In this document: positions 24,315 through 33,458 of the stretch, in pieces
How the letters are laid out: every line of letters starts with the position of its first letter
Numbering within the stretch: the first letter of the stretch is position 1
NCBI GenBank assembly: GCA_023434465.1
Contig: JAEYSQ010000078.1
Span: 1-46,759, forward strand
DNA length: 46,759 nt
DNA from: Actinomycetes bacterium
GTDB taxonomy: Bacteria > Actinomycetota > Thermoleophilia > Solirubrobacterales > 70-9
Direction of reading: 5' to 3'
Translations under genes and position numbers: made by a program
The notes under the pieces: generated by a model
What the model was told of the DNA's origin: nothing
What the model saw: only the letters and a program-made list of their open reading frames with translations
Databases searched by the model: none

Positions 24315-25403
24315 TCAGGCCAGGACGAAGTAATCGCGGTGGATCAGTTCCTCCGCGGCCTGGGGCATCAGTTCGAGCACCTCGGCGCTCTTCAGGCCCT
24401 TGATCCGGTCCGCCTCGGCGGCCGAGTAGTTGGCGATGCCCTTTCCGATCAGGACGCCACCGGCAATGACCTCAACCGCGTCGCCGGCCTCAAAGGCACC
24501 TTCGATCGCGGTCACCCCGACCGGCAGCAGGCTTGAACCGCTCGTCTTGAGCACCCGGGCCGCACCGTCGTCGACCATGATCCGGCCGGCTGCCGGCTTC
24601 GCGTACCGCAGCCACTGTTTGAAGGCCGGCGCGGCGCTTCGCAGGGCCCGGAACTCGGTTCCACAGGTTTCACCCGCGGCGGCCCTCGCCAGCGTCCCGT
24701 CCACGGTCCCGTTGCAGATCCGGACTTCGATGCCGGAACCGCTGGCCATGCCTGCTGCGGCGACCTTGCTCCGCATTCCGCCGGTCCCGAATGCCGAGGT
24801 CCGGTCGCCGATCTGCATCGCTTCGAGCTGGGCCGGGTCGCTCACTTCTTCGATCAGGCTCGCTTCCGGATCGTGCACGGGATCGGCCGTGTAGACGCCG
24901 TCAGTGTTGGTCAGCAGAACCAGCAGGCGTGCTTCGAGCATGATCGCTACCTGCGCCGCGAGAAAGTCGTTGTCACCAAAGGTGATCTCGTCGGTGGCGG
25001 TGGTGTCGTTCTCGTTGATCACCGGAACCACCCCCCAGTCGAGCAAACGGCGCAGGGTCTGGCGGGCGTTGACGTAGGTGGTCCGGTTGGCGACGTCGGT
25101 GGCGGTCAGCAGAACCTGGGCGGCAGCCGCCTGGCCCGCCTCCAGCCGTGACTCGTACTCACGGAACAGCGAGCCCTGACCGACCGCCGATGCGGCCTGC
25201 AGTTCATCGATTGCCCGCGGCCTCGCTTCCAGCCCGAGCAACCGGATGCCCCGGGCGATCGAGCCCGAGGTGACCATGACCAGGGGTTCCCCGGCGCGCC
25301 GGAGCGCCGCCGCCTGCGCGCAGACGGAGTCGAGCACCTCGGCACGGAGGCTTCCGTCGTCGGCCGAGACGATCGACGAACCGAGTTTCACCACAAGTGT
25401 CAT
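24315..25403 (-). CDS. proB: Glutamate 5-kinase
   Basis: First enzyme of proline synthesis: phosphorylates glutamate, usually feedback-inhibited by proline. 362 residues: amino-acid kinase domain (TLVVKLGSSIVS, LVMVTSGSIARGI, PVINENDTTATDEITFGDND, LLVLLTNTDGVYTADP, GTGGMRSKVAAAGMASGSG) followed by a C-terminal PUA domain (about residues 270-355, RIMVDDGAARVL, EVIAGGVLIGKGIANYSA). A TAGGCT box nine bases before the ATG suggests separate transcription from obgE, which ends 43 bases upstream. proA is not adjacent; the two ELWxxDGT genes lie between. Confidence 0.97.
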   Translation of the reverse strand: MTLVVKLGSSIVSADDGSLRAEVLDSVCAQAAALRRAGEPLVMVTSGSIARGIRLLGLEARPRAIDELQAASAVGQGSLFREYESRLEAGQAAAAQVLLTATDVANRTTYVNARQTLRRLLDWGVVPVINENDTTATDEITFGDNDFLAAQVAIMLEARLLVLLTNTDGVYTADPVHDPEASLIEEVSDPAQLEAMQIGDRTSAFGTGGMRSKVAAAGMASGSGIEVRICNGTVDGTLARAAAGETCGTEFRALRSAAPAFKQWLRYAKPAAGRIMVDDGAARVLKTSGSSLLPVGVTAIEGAFEAGDAVEVIAGGVLIGKGIANYSAAEADRIKGLKSAEVLELMPQAAEELIHRDYFVLA

Positions 25404-25412
25404 CAGACGACA

Positions 25413-25418
25413 AGCCTA
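25413..25418 (-). promoter_or_regulatory. Candidate -10 box for proB (leaderless)
   Basis: TAGGCT on the minus strand ends nine bases before the proB ATG, inside the 43-base obgE-proB gap. Confidence 0.45.
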
Positions 25419-25446
25419 GTTCGTGAGGGTGTCCCACGGAGCTCCG

Positions 25447-26739
25447 TCAATACAGTTCGAACTCGTACTCGCCGACCCTGATCTCGTCTCCGGACTGGAA
25501 CCCGGCCCGTTTCAGTTCGGCCATCACTCCGATTTCGGTGAGCCGGGTTTCGAGGTAGGCGAGGGCCTCGTCGTTGCTGGTGTCGAATCGTTCGAAGAGC
25601 ACCTCGATGCCGTGACCGTGGATCCGGAAGGCCCCCTCCTCCTCTTCGGTGACCGAATACCCGCCCTCTCCCTTGGGGCGGTAGGTGAGGTGTTCCGCTT
25701 CGAAGTCGACCTCCACGCCGTCGGCACCGGTCACGGTCGGCATCTCGACGTGATCGGGGACGAACCGCACGATCGCCTCTTTCAGCTTTTCCAGACCGGC
25801 CCCCGTGGCGGAGGAGACCGGAATGATTCCCAGCACGGATTTCCCCAGTTCGCGGTCCCAGTCTTCGACCTGATCGGCGATGTCGGCGTCGGTCCAGAGG
25901 TCGGACTTGGAAAGGACCAATAGCTCCGGCAGGGCCGCGAGCCCGGTGCTGTGGGCGGCAAGCTCGGTCCTGACAGCCCGGTAGTTGTCCAGCGGCTCGC
26001 CGTCCGAAGGGGCCAGTTCGACCACGTGGATCAGCATCGCGCAGCGCTCGACGTGGGCGAGGAACTCGTGGCCGAGCCCCGCCCCGTCGGCGGCACCTTC
26101 GATCAGGCCGGGAATGTCAGCCAGCACCACCTGACGGTCTGCGGTCTCGATTGTGCCGAGTATCGGCTCGAGGGTGGTGAAAGGGTAGTCGGCGACTTTC
26201 GGATCGGCCCGGGTCAGGCGGGAGAGCAGCGAGGACTTGCCGGCGTTGGGCAGGCCGATCAGGCCGGCGTCGGCCAGCAGTTTCAGTCGTAGCTCGACCC
26301 AGCCGGATTCACCGGAGGTACCGTTCTCGGCGAACCTCGGTGCCTGCCTGACCGAGGTGGAGAAGCGCTTGTTGCCGTGGCCGCCGCGGCCACCCTTGGC
26401 GAGCACCGCGGTCTGGCCCGGTTCGGTGAGGTCGATCAGGGCGCCATCGACCGAGGTCGCCTGGGTGCCGGGCGGCACCGGGATCACGAGATCCTCGCCG
26501 CGGGCTCCCTGCTTGTTGGATCCTTCGCCGTGGTGGCCGCGTTCGGCCCGGAAGTGCTTCGACCTCAGGGCACCGAGGTCACGCCGGGAGGCGTCACACT
26601 CGAGCAGCACGCCGCCGCCGTGGCCTCCGTCGCCGCCGTCGGGTCCGCCGCGCGGGACGTGCGCTTCCCGCCGGAAGGAGATCGCGCCGTTACCGCCGCC
26701 GCCACCCTCAACGTAAATTTTCGCTTTGTCGTACAGCAC
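25447..26739 (-). CDS. obgE: GTPase Obg (CgtA)
   Basis: Essential GTPase for 50S assembly and stress control. 430 residues in the three-domain form: the Gly-rich Obg domain (YVEGGGGGNGAISFRREAHVP, PDGGDGGHGGGVLLE), the G domain with GLPNAGKSSLLSRLT, DIPGLIEGAADGAGLGHEFL and LSKSD, and a C-terminal OCT domain (GYSVTEEEEGAFRIHGHGIE to the end), which Proteobacteria often lack but Gram-positives keep. The start is GTG with no Shine-Dalgarno; TAGTCT lies six bases before it. It follows rplU-rpmA in the conserved order but is separated from them by a strong terminator. Confidence 0.98.
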   Translation of the reverse strand: MLYDKAKIYVEGGGGGNGAISFRREAHVPRGGPDGGDGGHGGGVLLECDASRRDLGALRSKHFRAERGHHGEGSNKQGARGEDLVIPVPPGTQATSVDGALIDLTEPGQTAVLAKGGRGGHGNKRFSTSVRQAPRFAENGTSGESGWVELRLKLLADAGLIGLPNAGKSSLLSRLTRADPKVADYPFTTLEPILGTIETADRQVVLADIPGLIEGAADGAGLGHEFLAHVERCAMLIHVVELAPSDGEPLDNYRAVRTELAAHSTGLAALPELLVLSKSDLWTDADIADQVEDWDRELGKSVLGIIPVSSATGAGLEKLKEAIVRFVPDHVEMPTVTGADGVEVDFEAEHLTYRPKGEGGYSVTEEEEGAFRIHGHGIEVLFERFDTSNDEALAYLETRLTEIGVMAELKRAGFQSGDEIRVGEYEFELY

Positions 26740-26745
26740 CGAACA

Positions 26746-26751
26746 AGACTA
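26746..26751 (-). promoter_or_regulatory. Candidate -10 box for obgE (leaderless GTG start)
   Basis: TAGTCT on the minus strand ends six bases before the GTG; the overlapping CATAGT, eight bases away, is an alternative. The rpmA terminator just upstream makes a separate obgE promoter necessary. Confidence 0.45.
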
Positions 26752-26813
26752 TGGCCACCGGCACTCAGCCGGGCAGGCCGCGCCGCAGAGGGGCGGCGAT
26801 CCCGGTACCCGTG

Positions 26814-26841
26814 AAAAGAAAAGGACCCGCAAGGCGGGCCC
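26814..26841 (-). terminator. Rho-independent terminator after rplU-rpmA
   Basis: On the minus strand GGGCCCGC pairs with GCGGGTCC (one G-T pair) around a CTT loop, followed by TTTTCTTTT. It begins 25 nt past the rpmA stop and separates the ribosomal-protein operon from obgE. Confidence 0.9.
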
Positions 26842-26866
26842 TTCCCTGAAATCGTGTCGCTGGTCC

Positions 26867-27121
26867 CTACTCGGCCGGGTTGACCGTGATGGTCCTGCCG
26901 CGGCGGCCGGGCTTGAACTCGACCGTGCCCGGGCGAGTCGCGAAGATCGTGTGGTCACGGCCGAGACCGGTGCCGTCGCCGGGCCAGAACCTGGTTCCGC
27001 GCTGACGGACGATGATCTCGCCACCGGATACTTCCTGGCCGGCGAAGACCTTCACCCCGAGCATCTTGGGGTTCGAGTCACGCCCGTTCCTTGAGGATCC
27101 GAGTCCTTTCTTATGCGCCAT
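26867..27121 (-). CDS. rpmA: 50S ribosomal protein L27
   Basis: L27 lies near the peptidyl-transferase centre. 84 residues: MAHKKGLGSSRNGRDSNPKM, LGVKVFAGQEVSGGEIIVRQRG, FWPGDGTGLGRDHTIFA. The N-terminus directly follows Met with no Firmicutes-type cleavable extension. Its ATG lies inside the last codons of rplU (11-base overlap), so translation is coupled. A terminator follows. Confidence 0.98.
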   Translation of the reverse strand: MAHKKGLGSSRNGRDSNPKMLGVKVFAGQEVSGGEIIVRQRGTRFWPGDGTGLGRDHTIFATRPGTVEFKPGRRGRTITVNPAE

Positions 27122-27704
27122 CGGTGTCCTCCTTCTCCGCCGCCGGTTTCTTCGGAGCGGGCTTCTTGGCGGCCGGCTTCTTCGCGGCAGCCTTCGTTTC
27201 AGTCTTGCTCTCGGCCTTGGCCGCGGGCTTCTTCGCCGCCGGCTTCTTCTCAGCCGGCTTCTTCGCCGCGGGCTTCTTCGCCGCCGGCTTCTTGGCCGGT
27301 GCCTTCTTCTCGGCGGTTTCCGCCTTGGCTTCCGCCTTCGGCTTCTCTTCGGCCTTTGGCTTGTCGGCAGCAGCCTTCTTCGGGGCCGCCTTCTTCTTGC
27401 TGCCGCCGAGCGAGGTGACTTCCAGCTTCGTCAGCTCGGCCCGGTGACCGGCCCGGCGGCTGTAGCCCTTCTTCGCCTTGTACTTGAAAACCTTGATCTT
27501 GTCGCCTCGAAGGTGCTCGGTGACCGTCGCCTCGATCTTGACCTTCTCGAGAGCCTTGGCATCGACCACGAGTTCGTCGCCGCTGACCATGACCGGACGG
27601 AGCGCGACCTTGTCGCCTTCCTCAGCCTTGAGGCGATCGACGACCAGCACCGAGCCTTCCTCGACCCGGTACTGCTTGCCACCACTTTCAATTACCGCGT
27701 ACAT
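27111..27704 (-). CDS. rplU: 50S ribosomal protein L21 with long Lys/Ala/Pro C-terminal tail
   Basis: The L21 core (about residues 1-102) is standard: MYAVIESGGKQYRVEEGSVL, KVKIEATVTEHLRGDKIKVFKYKAKKGY, RRAGHRAELTKLEV. It is followed by about 95 residues almost wholly of Lys, Ala, Pro and Glu with repeated KKPAAKKPA-type units resembling histone H1 or mycobacterial HupB tails. Usual L21 is about 100-105 residues, so the protein is nearly doubled. The tail DNA is imperfectly repetitive and keeps the frame into a TAA that overlaps rpmA. A 7-bp hairpin (27733-27758) lies in the 56-base gap after rng, where L21 leaders occur elsewhere, but I cannot assign it. Confidence 0.95.
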   Translation of the reverse strand: MYAVIESGGKQYRVEEGSVLVVDRLKAEEGDKVALRPVMVSGDELVVDAKALEKVKIEATVTEHLRGDKIKVFKYKAKKGYSRRAGHRAELTKLEVTSLGGSKKKAAPKKAAADKPKAEEKPKAEAKAETAEKKAPAKKPAAKKPAAKKPAEKKPAAKKPAAKAESKTETKAAAKKPAAKKPAPKKPAAEKEDTDGA

Positions 27705-27760
27705 GTCTTAACTCGAATCCTTGTCTGGTCTTCTCAGCCACGAATCGGCGGGACTGAGGA

Positions 27761-29812
27761 TCAACTGCCGGCATCTGCCTTCTTGCGAGATCGCCTGCGT
27801 CGTCCGCGCCTCAGGCCGAACGGTCCAGATTTTACCGATTTGTCCTCCTGCTCACCTTCCCCGTCTTTACTGGACGAAGATTTGGCTTCGGAGGCGGGTT
27901 CGCCGCTGTTTTTCGAATCACTCGCGGCGCGGCCCTCGCCGTTCTTCTGCCGGTTTCCCGGTTTTGAGTCGCTTCGGCGCTTGGCCGATTCACCGTTGCC
28001 GCCGGTCCGGCCAGAGCCGCCACGGTTGCCACCGGACTTGCTCTGGGACTGACTTTCCTTCTTCGGACGGGCGCCCTTCTTCGCCTCGTCGGGCTGCGCC
28101 TCGTCGGGCAGCAGATCGGCCACCGCGGAGGCCCGCTCAACCGACTCGATCCGCACCATCTTACGTTCTCCGACCACTCCTGCGGCGCCGGTGATGCTGA
28201 TGATGTACGAGTCGATCCGGGCGATCGCGTCATCCGCGTTGTACATGTGCGGCTCCTCGACCTTGACGAATACCTCTTCCCCGGGGCGGAACGGCAGCGC
28301 CCGTTCCTCGATCGCCGATTTGTTTCCGGATTCGATCAGTTCGAAGTTGTCGATCGCGAGGGCTTCCCCGCCTTCGAAGTGGAACTGCTTGCCGGTTTCC
28401 TCCTCGAGCTCGAGCAGGCCGGAGTCGTTGTCGTTGAGCAGTGCCGCGACCTTCGGGTGGACCCGCACGAGGAAGGCTTCGTCCTGCGGGTGGTCGGCCG
28501 CGATCTCCTTCATCTTGCGCAGACCTTCCAGGGCCACCGTCTCGGCCGAGAGCACGACGCCGTCGCCTTCGCAGGTCGGGCACTTGATGGTCAGGATCTC
28601 CCGGACCCCGTCGGTGATGTTCTGACGGGTCATCTCGACCAGGCCGAGTGGCGAGATCTCGACCAGGTAACTCTTCGACTTGTCTGCGTCGAGAGCCTCA
28701 CGCAGCGTGCCCAGCACCTTGTCGCGGTTCTTGCCCTTGGCCATGTCAATGAAGTCGATGACGATGATGCCGCCGATGTCGCGGAGCCTGAGCTGACGCA
28801 CGACCTCGGTTGCGGCTTCGGTGTTGACCTTGGTGATGGTCTCTTCAAGCCCACCCTTGCCACGACCGGTGAACGAGCCGGAGTTGACGTCGATCACGGT
28901 CAGTGCCTCGGTGTAGTCGATGATCAGGTAGCCACCAGAAGGCAGGTCGATCCGACGGCCAAGGGTCGACTGGATCGCCTTCTCGATCTCCCATTTCTCG
29001 AAGAGGGGCTTCTTGTTCTTGTAGTGCTCGACGCCTTCGACCAGTTCGGGAGCGGTGCGCTGAAAGAAGCTGGTGACCCGATCGAACTGCTTTTGGTCGT
29101 CGATGATCGCCTTGTCGAACTCATTGAGGAAGACGTCGCGGAGCACCCGGACCGGAAGATCCTGTTCCTGGAAGACCAGCGAAGGGGCTTTGACTCCTTC
29201 CTGGCGCTTGTCGAGTACGTCGTTCAGCCGGTGGAGGTAGGCGATCTCGCGGGTGAAGTCGGCCTTCTTGGCGCCGTGGGCGGCGGTGCGCACGATCAGT
29301 CCGCCCGGTCCGTCGTAGGTTCGGCTGACCATGCGGCGCAGACGGTCACGCTCCTTGTCGGCGAGGCGGCGACTCACGCCAACTCCGGAACCGTTCGGCG
29401 CGTAGACGAGATACCGACCGGCGATCGTCACGTTCATCGAAAGGCGGGCGCCCTTCGACTTGATCGGGTCCTTGATGACCTGGACCAGGATCTCCTGCTT
29501 CGGCTTGATCAGTTCGTCGATCCGGCGACCCTGGCCGCGACCGCGGCGAGGTGCCTGCTGGCCGTCGGGCAGCAGAATCTCGTCGACATGCAGGAAGCCG
29601 TTGCGCTCCAGGCCGATGTCGACGAATGCCGCTTCCATCCCGGGCAGGACATTGTCGACCTTGCCCAGATAGATGTTTCCGACCAGGGAGCGGCCACCCC
29701 GGCGTTCGATGTAGACCTCGGCGACCTCACGCTTTGACTTGACGGTCTTGGCCTCGAGTACGGCCACACGGGTCTCACCGCGATCGGCCGATACAACAAT
29801 GGTTTTTTTCAT
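27761..29812 (-). CDS. rng: Ribonuclease E/G family endoribonuclease
   Basis: Processes rRNA and decays mRNA, favouring 5'-monophosphorylated, AU-rich single strands. 683 residues: an N-terminal RNase H-like segment with embedded S1 domain (GNIYLGKVDNVLPGMEAAFVDIG, residues 45-67), 5' sensor, DNase I-like catalytic region with metal-binding D308 (TVIDVNSGSFTG) and D353 (IIVIDFIDMAKG), the zinc-link CPTCEGDG (C411, C414), and a small domain. The last ~120 residues are a Ser/Lys/Arg-rich disordered tail, a probable RNA- or partner-binding region. Start ATG; no clear promoter. Conserved upstream neighbour of rplU-rpmA, so probably one operon. Between RNase E and G it is closer to the short actinobacterial type. 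Confidence 0.96.
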   Translation of the reverse strand: MKKTIVVSADRGETRVAVLEAKTVKSKREVAEVYIERRGGRSLVGNIYLGKVDNVLPGMEAAFVDIGLERNGFLHVDEILLPDGQQAPRRGRGQGRRIDELIKPKQEILVQVIKDPIKSKGARLSMNVTIAGRYLVYAPNGSGVGVSRRLADKERDRLRRMVSRTYDGPGGLIVRTAAHGAKKADFTREIAYLHRLNDVLDKRQEGVKAPSLVFQEQDLPVRVLRDVFLNEFDKAIIDDQKQFDRVTSFFQRTAPELVEGVEHYKNKKPLFEKWEIEKAIQSTLGRRIDLPSGGYLIIDYTEALTVIDVNSGSFTGRGKGGLEETITKVNTEAATEVVRQLRLRDIGGIIVIDFIDMAKGKNRDKVLGTLREALDADKSKSYLVEISPLGLVEMTRQNITDGVREILTIKCPTCEGDGVVLSAETVALEGLRKMKEIAADHPQDEAFLVRVHPKVAALLNDNDSGLLELEEETGKQFHFEGGEALAIDNFELIESGNKSAIEERALPFRPGEEVFVKVEEPHMYNADDAIARIDSYIISITGAAGVVGERKMVRIESVERASAVADLLPDEAQPDEAKKGARPKKESQSQSKSGGNRGGSGRTGGNGESAKRRSDSKPGNRQKNGEGRAASDSKNSGEPASEAKSSSSKDGEGEQEDKSVKSGPFGLRRGRRRRSRKKADAGS

Positions 29813-29854
29813 TTGGAAGTCGTTTTCCGTTCAGATTCGTTGCCCTCTGGATTC

Positions 29855-31042
29855 TCAGTCGATCCAGGGGCTCCTCTGTCCGGCGTGCGACTCGATGTGA
29901 ATGCTCTGCAGGACCCCGATCATCAGGAAGGTCGCGATGATCGCCGACCCCCCGTAGCTCATCAGCGGCAAGGGTATGCCGGTGATCGGCATGATGCCGA
30001 GGTTCATTCCCACGTTTACGAAGACCTGGAAGATGATCGCGGCGGCGATTCCGGCCGCGACCAGGGTTCCGTAGAAATTCTTCGAGAGCGTCATCAGACG
30101 CAGCGCCCGCCAGAAGAGCAGGGCGAAAAGGGATAAGACCAGCGCCGCGCCAACGAATCCGTAACGCTCGGCGACCACGGCGAAAATGAAGTCCGTGTGC
30201 CGCTCGGGTACGAATCCGAAGCGGGACTGGGTGGCCTGGTCGCCTCGGCCGGTGGTACCACCGGCTCCGATTCCGACCTTGGCCTGGTTTTGCTGGTAGC
30301 CCGCGTCACCGATATCGGATGACGGGCTGAGAAATGAAGTGAGCCGTTCCTGCTGATACTCCTTGAGTACCGGGGTCCCGGCCGCCGGGAGGGCGACCAG
30401 CACGAAGCCGATGAAGGCGATGAGGATGACTCCGATCGCGGCAAGGTGAGACCAGCGCACGCCGGCCGCGACCATGATCGCGAAGGTGATAGCCGCGAAC
30501 ACGAGCGACGTGCCCAGGTCCTGAAGGAGGACCAGGCCAGTCGGCACGAGGCCGAGGCAGAGGATGCGAATCGTCCGTTGACCCTCGGAGCCCTTCCGGG
30601 CCCCGTCGATGACGAATCCGGCAAGCGCGAGGATGAGCAGCAATTTGCCCAGTTCGGCCGGCTGGAATGTGAAGAATGGAAGTTCAAGTGAGTTCGTCGA
30701 TCCACGGGCGGCTACACCGAAGCTGAACACCGCGAAGATCGAGGCGCAAAGGAACGTGTAGATACCGACTCGAAGTTCCCGGAAACGGGAATAATCGATG
30801 CGGGAAACGGCAATCATTCCGATGATTCCCACCAAACCATAGAGAGCCTGCCTCTGGACGTACTGCTCGGGCGCACCGACGATGTTGCCGGCCGAGGCTT
30901 CGTAGAGCGTGAAGAGCGAGCAGACCAGCAGTCCCAAAGCCGAAAAAGCGAGCCAGCCGTCCATCCCGGCGAGCCCCACCCTTTCGAGCAGGTTGAGGCG
31001 TGGCTCCGGGGTTCGGCGCGGCAGTCGCGAGGATTCCATCAC
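29855..31042 (-). CDS. rodA: SEDS peptidoglycan polymerase RodA
   Basis: Lipid II polymerase that works with class B PBP2 in lateral wall growth. 395 residues, about ten TM helices; a large extracytoplasmic loop holds KEYQQERLTSFLSPSSDIGDAGYQQNQAKVGIGAGG; FVPERHTDFIFAVVAERYGFVG and GIPLPLMSYGGSAIIATF are SEDS signatures. Two adjacent ATG codons can start it; the second forms ATGA with the PBP2 stop, so coupling is certain either way. Position downstream of PBP2 argues for RodA rather than FtsW. Confidence 0.95.
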   Translation of the reverse strand: MMESSRLPRRTPEPRLNLLERVGLAGMDGWLAFSALGLLVCSLFTLYEASAGNIVGAPEQYVQRQALYGLVGIIGMIAVSRIDYSRFRELRVGIYTFLCASIFAVFSFGVAARGSTNSLELPFFTFQPAELGKLLLILALAGFVIDGARKGSEGQRTIRILCLGLVPTGLVLLQDLGTSLVFAAITFAIMVAAGVRWSHLAAIGVILIAFIGFVLVALPAAGTPVLKEYQQERLTSFLSPSSDIGDAGYQQNQAKVGIGAGGTTGRGDQATQSRFGFVPERHTDFIFAVVAERYGFVGAALVLSLFALLFWRALRLMTLSKNFYGTLVAAGIAAAIIFQVFVNVGMNLGIMPITGIPLPLMSYGGSAIIATFLMIGVLQSIHIESHAGQRSPWID

Positions 31043-32910
31043 TCGACGCTCCCGGTTCCGCCGGAGACCGCCTTGGCTTCCTTGCCGAAGTAGGCCTGCA
31101 GGATCTGGAGGGCGACAGGCGCTGCGGTGTCGGCGCCGAAACCGCCTTCCTCGACGGTCACGACGACCGCGATTTCCGGGTCCTGGTAGGGCGCGAGGAT
31201 CGCGTACCAGGCCTGGTCGGCTTCATCGGTGCGTTCGGCCGTACCGGTCTTGCCTGCCACCTTTACCGGGAAGCCACCGAATACCTGGTAGGAAGTTCCC
31301 TCCGGTGCCTGGGCCGCGTCATGAAGACCTTCCATGATCACCTCGCGGTCGGCCGGATCCATAGGCACGGTTCCCGTCACCTCCGGTTCGGCCTCCGACT
31401 TGACCCGGCCGGCCGCATCTTCGGTCTGAAGTTGAAGTTGCGGCTTGAGCAGCGTGCCGCCGTTGCCCAGGGCTGCGTAGGCAACGGCAAGTTGAAGCGG
31501 ACTCGCCTGCAGGTAGCCCTGGCCGATCGCCAGCTGGATGTTCTGGCCGATCACCCAGGGGTCGTAGTACTCCGGCTGCTCCTGGTGAGCTTCGTTGAGC
31601 CATTTCGGGGTCGGCACGAGGCCCTCCGATTCGCCCGGAATGTCGATCCCGGTCGCCTTGCCAAAACCGAAGTGACCGGCCCAGTCCTGAAGTTGGCGGG
31701 ACCCGTTCATGTCGGCACCGAGCAGGTAGTAGTAGACGTCGGAAGAGACCTCCAGCGAACGTCGCAGGTCGACGCTTCCGTGAGGCTGTTTGCCGGCGTT
31801 GTCGAACTCCTGGTCGGCGATCGTGATGGTTCCGGCGTCGTTGATCACCTTTTCCGGCGTGATGAATCCGCCGTCGAGGGCGGCGAGAGCCGTAAAGGGC
31901 TTGAAGGTCGAGCCGACCGCGTACTGGCCGCCGATCGCCCGGTCAAACAGCGGGGCGCCGTTGTCTTCGTCATAGAGGGAATCGACCTGGTTCTGCGAAA
32001 GCGGCCGCGTGAACATGTCGGGGTCGAAGGTCGGGTTCGAAGCCAGCCCGAGGACCTGGCCGCTGTTGACGTCGAGGGCGACGAAGGCGCCGTTCAGACC
32101 GATGCTCTGGAGCGAGGACTCCCCCGCCACCTGGACCTTCTCGTCGATCGAGAGCCGGACGCTGTCGCCCGGTTCGGGCATCGTCGACGGAAGCTGGCTG
32201 ATGATGCGCCCGGTCGAGTCGACCTGGAGCCGGGTTTCACCGGGACTGCCCCGAAGAATGTCGTCGTAGGTCTGCTCGATGCCGGTCTTGCCGAGGGTGT
32301 CGCCGGCGGCGAGATCCTTGTCGGGGTTGGCTTCCAGATCTTCAGCCGTCACCTCGCCGATCGAACCGAGGATGTGAGCAGCCAGCAGCCCCTGGGGATA
32401 CTTGCGAACGAAGATCCGGTTGACCTGGACCTCCGGAAATTCCGCCTGGTGCTCCTGCAGGTAGTAGACGATGTCATCGTCGACATCCTGGTCAAGGGTG
32501 ATCGGGCTGCCCGGCGGGTCGTTCTTGACCGAATCGAGGTACTTGCGGCGAACCCAGTCCGCGTCGTGACCGAGCACCTTTCCGACTCTCGCGAAGAGTT
32601 CCCGTCGCTCGGCCGGTTCGGTCGGGATCTCGATCGGATCGAGCTGCAGCGCCATGCTGGTCCGGTTGTCGACCAGGACGTTGCCATCGCGATCGAGGAT
32701 CCGGCCCCGGGGCGCAGGCACGCGGACTTCCCGGGTCCGGTTCTGGTTGGCCTCGGCGAGGTACTTGTCGCCGGTCACGATCTGTAGCGACCAGAGGCGA
32801 AAGAACAGGATCCCCAGCAGAACCAGCCCGGCCGCGCCGATCACGACGAAGCGACGCGAGGGAAGACTTCGCTTGCTTCTTGGCTTGGGGACTACGGGTT
32901 CAATTCTCAT
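31039..32910 (-). CDS. mrdA: Penicillin-binding protein 2 (class B transpeptidase, elongasome)
   Basis: D,D-transpeptidase crosslinking peptidoglycan during elongation. 623 residues: short cytoplasmic N-terminus, TM helix (about 21-40), pedestal domain (RTREVRVPAPRGRILDRDGNVLVDN), transpeptidase domain with active-site S334 in AVGSTFKPF (SxxK), SSD at 389-391 (SxN/SxD motif) and KTG at 554-556 (VAGKTGTAE). Gene order mreC-mreD-mrdA-rodA, all coupled by stop-start overlaps, identifies it as the elongation PBP rather than FtsI. Nothing is truncated. Confidence 0.95.
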   Translation of the reverse strand: MRIEPVVPKPRSKRSLPSRRFVVIGAAGLVLLGILFFRLWSLQIVTGDKYLAEANQNRTREVRVPAPRGRILDRDGNVLVDNRTSMALQLDPIEIPTEPAERRELFARVGKVLGHDADWVRRKYLDSVKNDPPGSPITLDQDVDDDIVYYLQEHQAEFPEVQVNRIFVRKYPQGLLAAHILGSIGEVTAEDLEANPDKDLAAGDTLGKTGIEQTYDDILRGSPGETRLQVDSTGRIISQLPSTMPEPGDSVRLSIDEKVQVAGESSLQSIGLNGAFVALDVNSGQVLGLASNPTFDPDMFTRPLSQNQVDSLYDEDNGAPLFDRAIGGQYAVGSTFKPFTALAALDGGFITPEKVINDAGTITIADQEFDNAGKQPHGSVDLRRSLEVSSDVYYYLLGADMNGSRQLQDWAGHFGFGKATGIDIPGESEGLVPTPKWLNEAHQEQPEYYDPWVIGQNIQLAIGQGYLQASPLQLAVAYAALGNGGTLLKPQLQLQTEDAAGRVKSEAEPEVTGTVPMDPADREVIMEGLHDAAQAPEGTSYQVFGGFPVKVAGKTGTAERTDEADQAWYAILAPYQDPEIAVVVTVEEGGFGADTAAPVALQILQAYFGKEAKAVSGGTGSVE

Positions 32911-33458
32911 GAGAAAGCCTCGGGGCGGTCCTCGGGCCTGCGGCGGGTAGCTGGTTCGCGAATCAGCGCTGGTCTGAGAACACGGTGGATCAGGGCGTAG
33001 AGCGGAATCGCCAGAAGAACACCATAGAAAGTCTGGAGGATCAGGTCGGGAACCAGGGACGGACTGAGCGTCGAGTCGAAGCCGACCACCACGGTGTAGA
33101 AGCCGAGCGCCAGGTTCGAACCGAGGGTGGCCAGCGCACAGGCGACCAGGACGGTCGGCCGGTCGACGAAATCACCCCGTTCGCGGTAGGTGCCGGCCAG
33201 ATAGCCGACCGCCATGAAGATCAGGCAGGAGCTTCCGAGCGGCCCGTCGGTCATCGCGTCTCCCAGAAATCCGAAGGCGAATCCGACCGTCGCCCCGATC
33301 AGGCTGCCACCGAAGAGTCCGAAGATCGCCGCGCAGGCGGGCAGGATCCACATCGACGTGCCGAACAGCTCGATCTGGGAGAAGAAGGCCACCTGGAGAA
33401 TCGCGAGGAGCAGGATCAGTCCGACGATCCTGGCTGCCGATCGGGTCGTGATGATCAT
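32907..33458 (-). CDS. mreD: Rod shape-determining protein MreD
   Basis: Small integral membrane scaffold of the elongasome. 183 residues with five or six TM helices (RIVGLILLLAILQVAFFSQ, LFGGSLIGATVGFAFGFLGDAM, LIFMAVGYLAGTY, a last helix TFYGVLLAIPLYALIHRVL) and a charged C-terminal tail. Sequence conservation in MreD is low; the call rests on size, topology, the GFLGDAMTDGPLGSS segment and position between mreC and mrdA with ATGA overlaps on both sides. Confidence 0.92.
   Translation of the reverse strand: MIITTRSAARIVGLILLLAILQVAFFSQIELFGTSMWILPACAAIFGLFGGSLIGATVGFAFGFLGDAMTDGPLGSSCLIFMAVGYLAGTYRERGDFVDRPTVLVACALATLGSNLALGFYTVVVGFDSTLSPSLVPDLILQTFYGVLLAIPLYALIHRVLRPALIREPATRRRPEDRPEAFS

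Noticed and set aside
27733..27758. Hairpin upstream of rplU as an L21 autoregulatory leader
   Set aside because: A 7-bp stem with one G-T pair and a 12-nt loop is too simple to match a known L21 leader without a covariance search.
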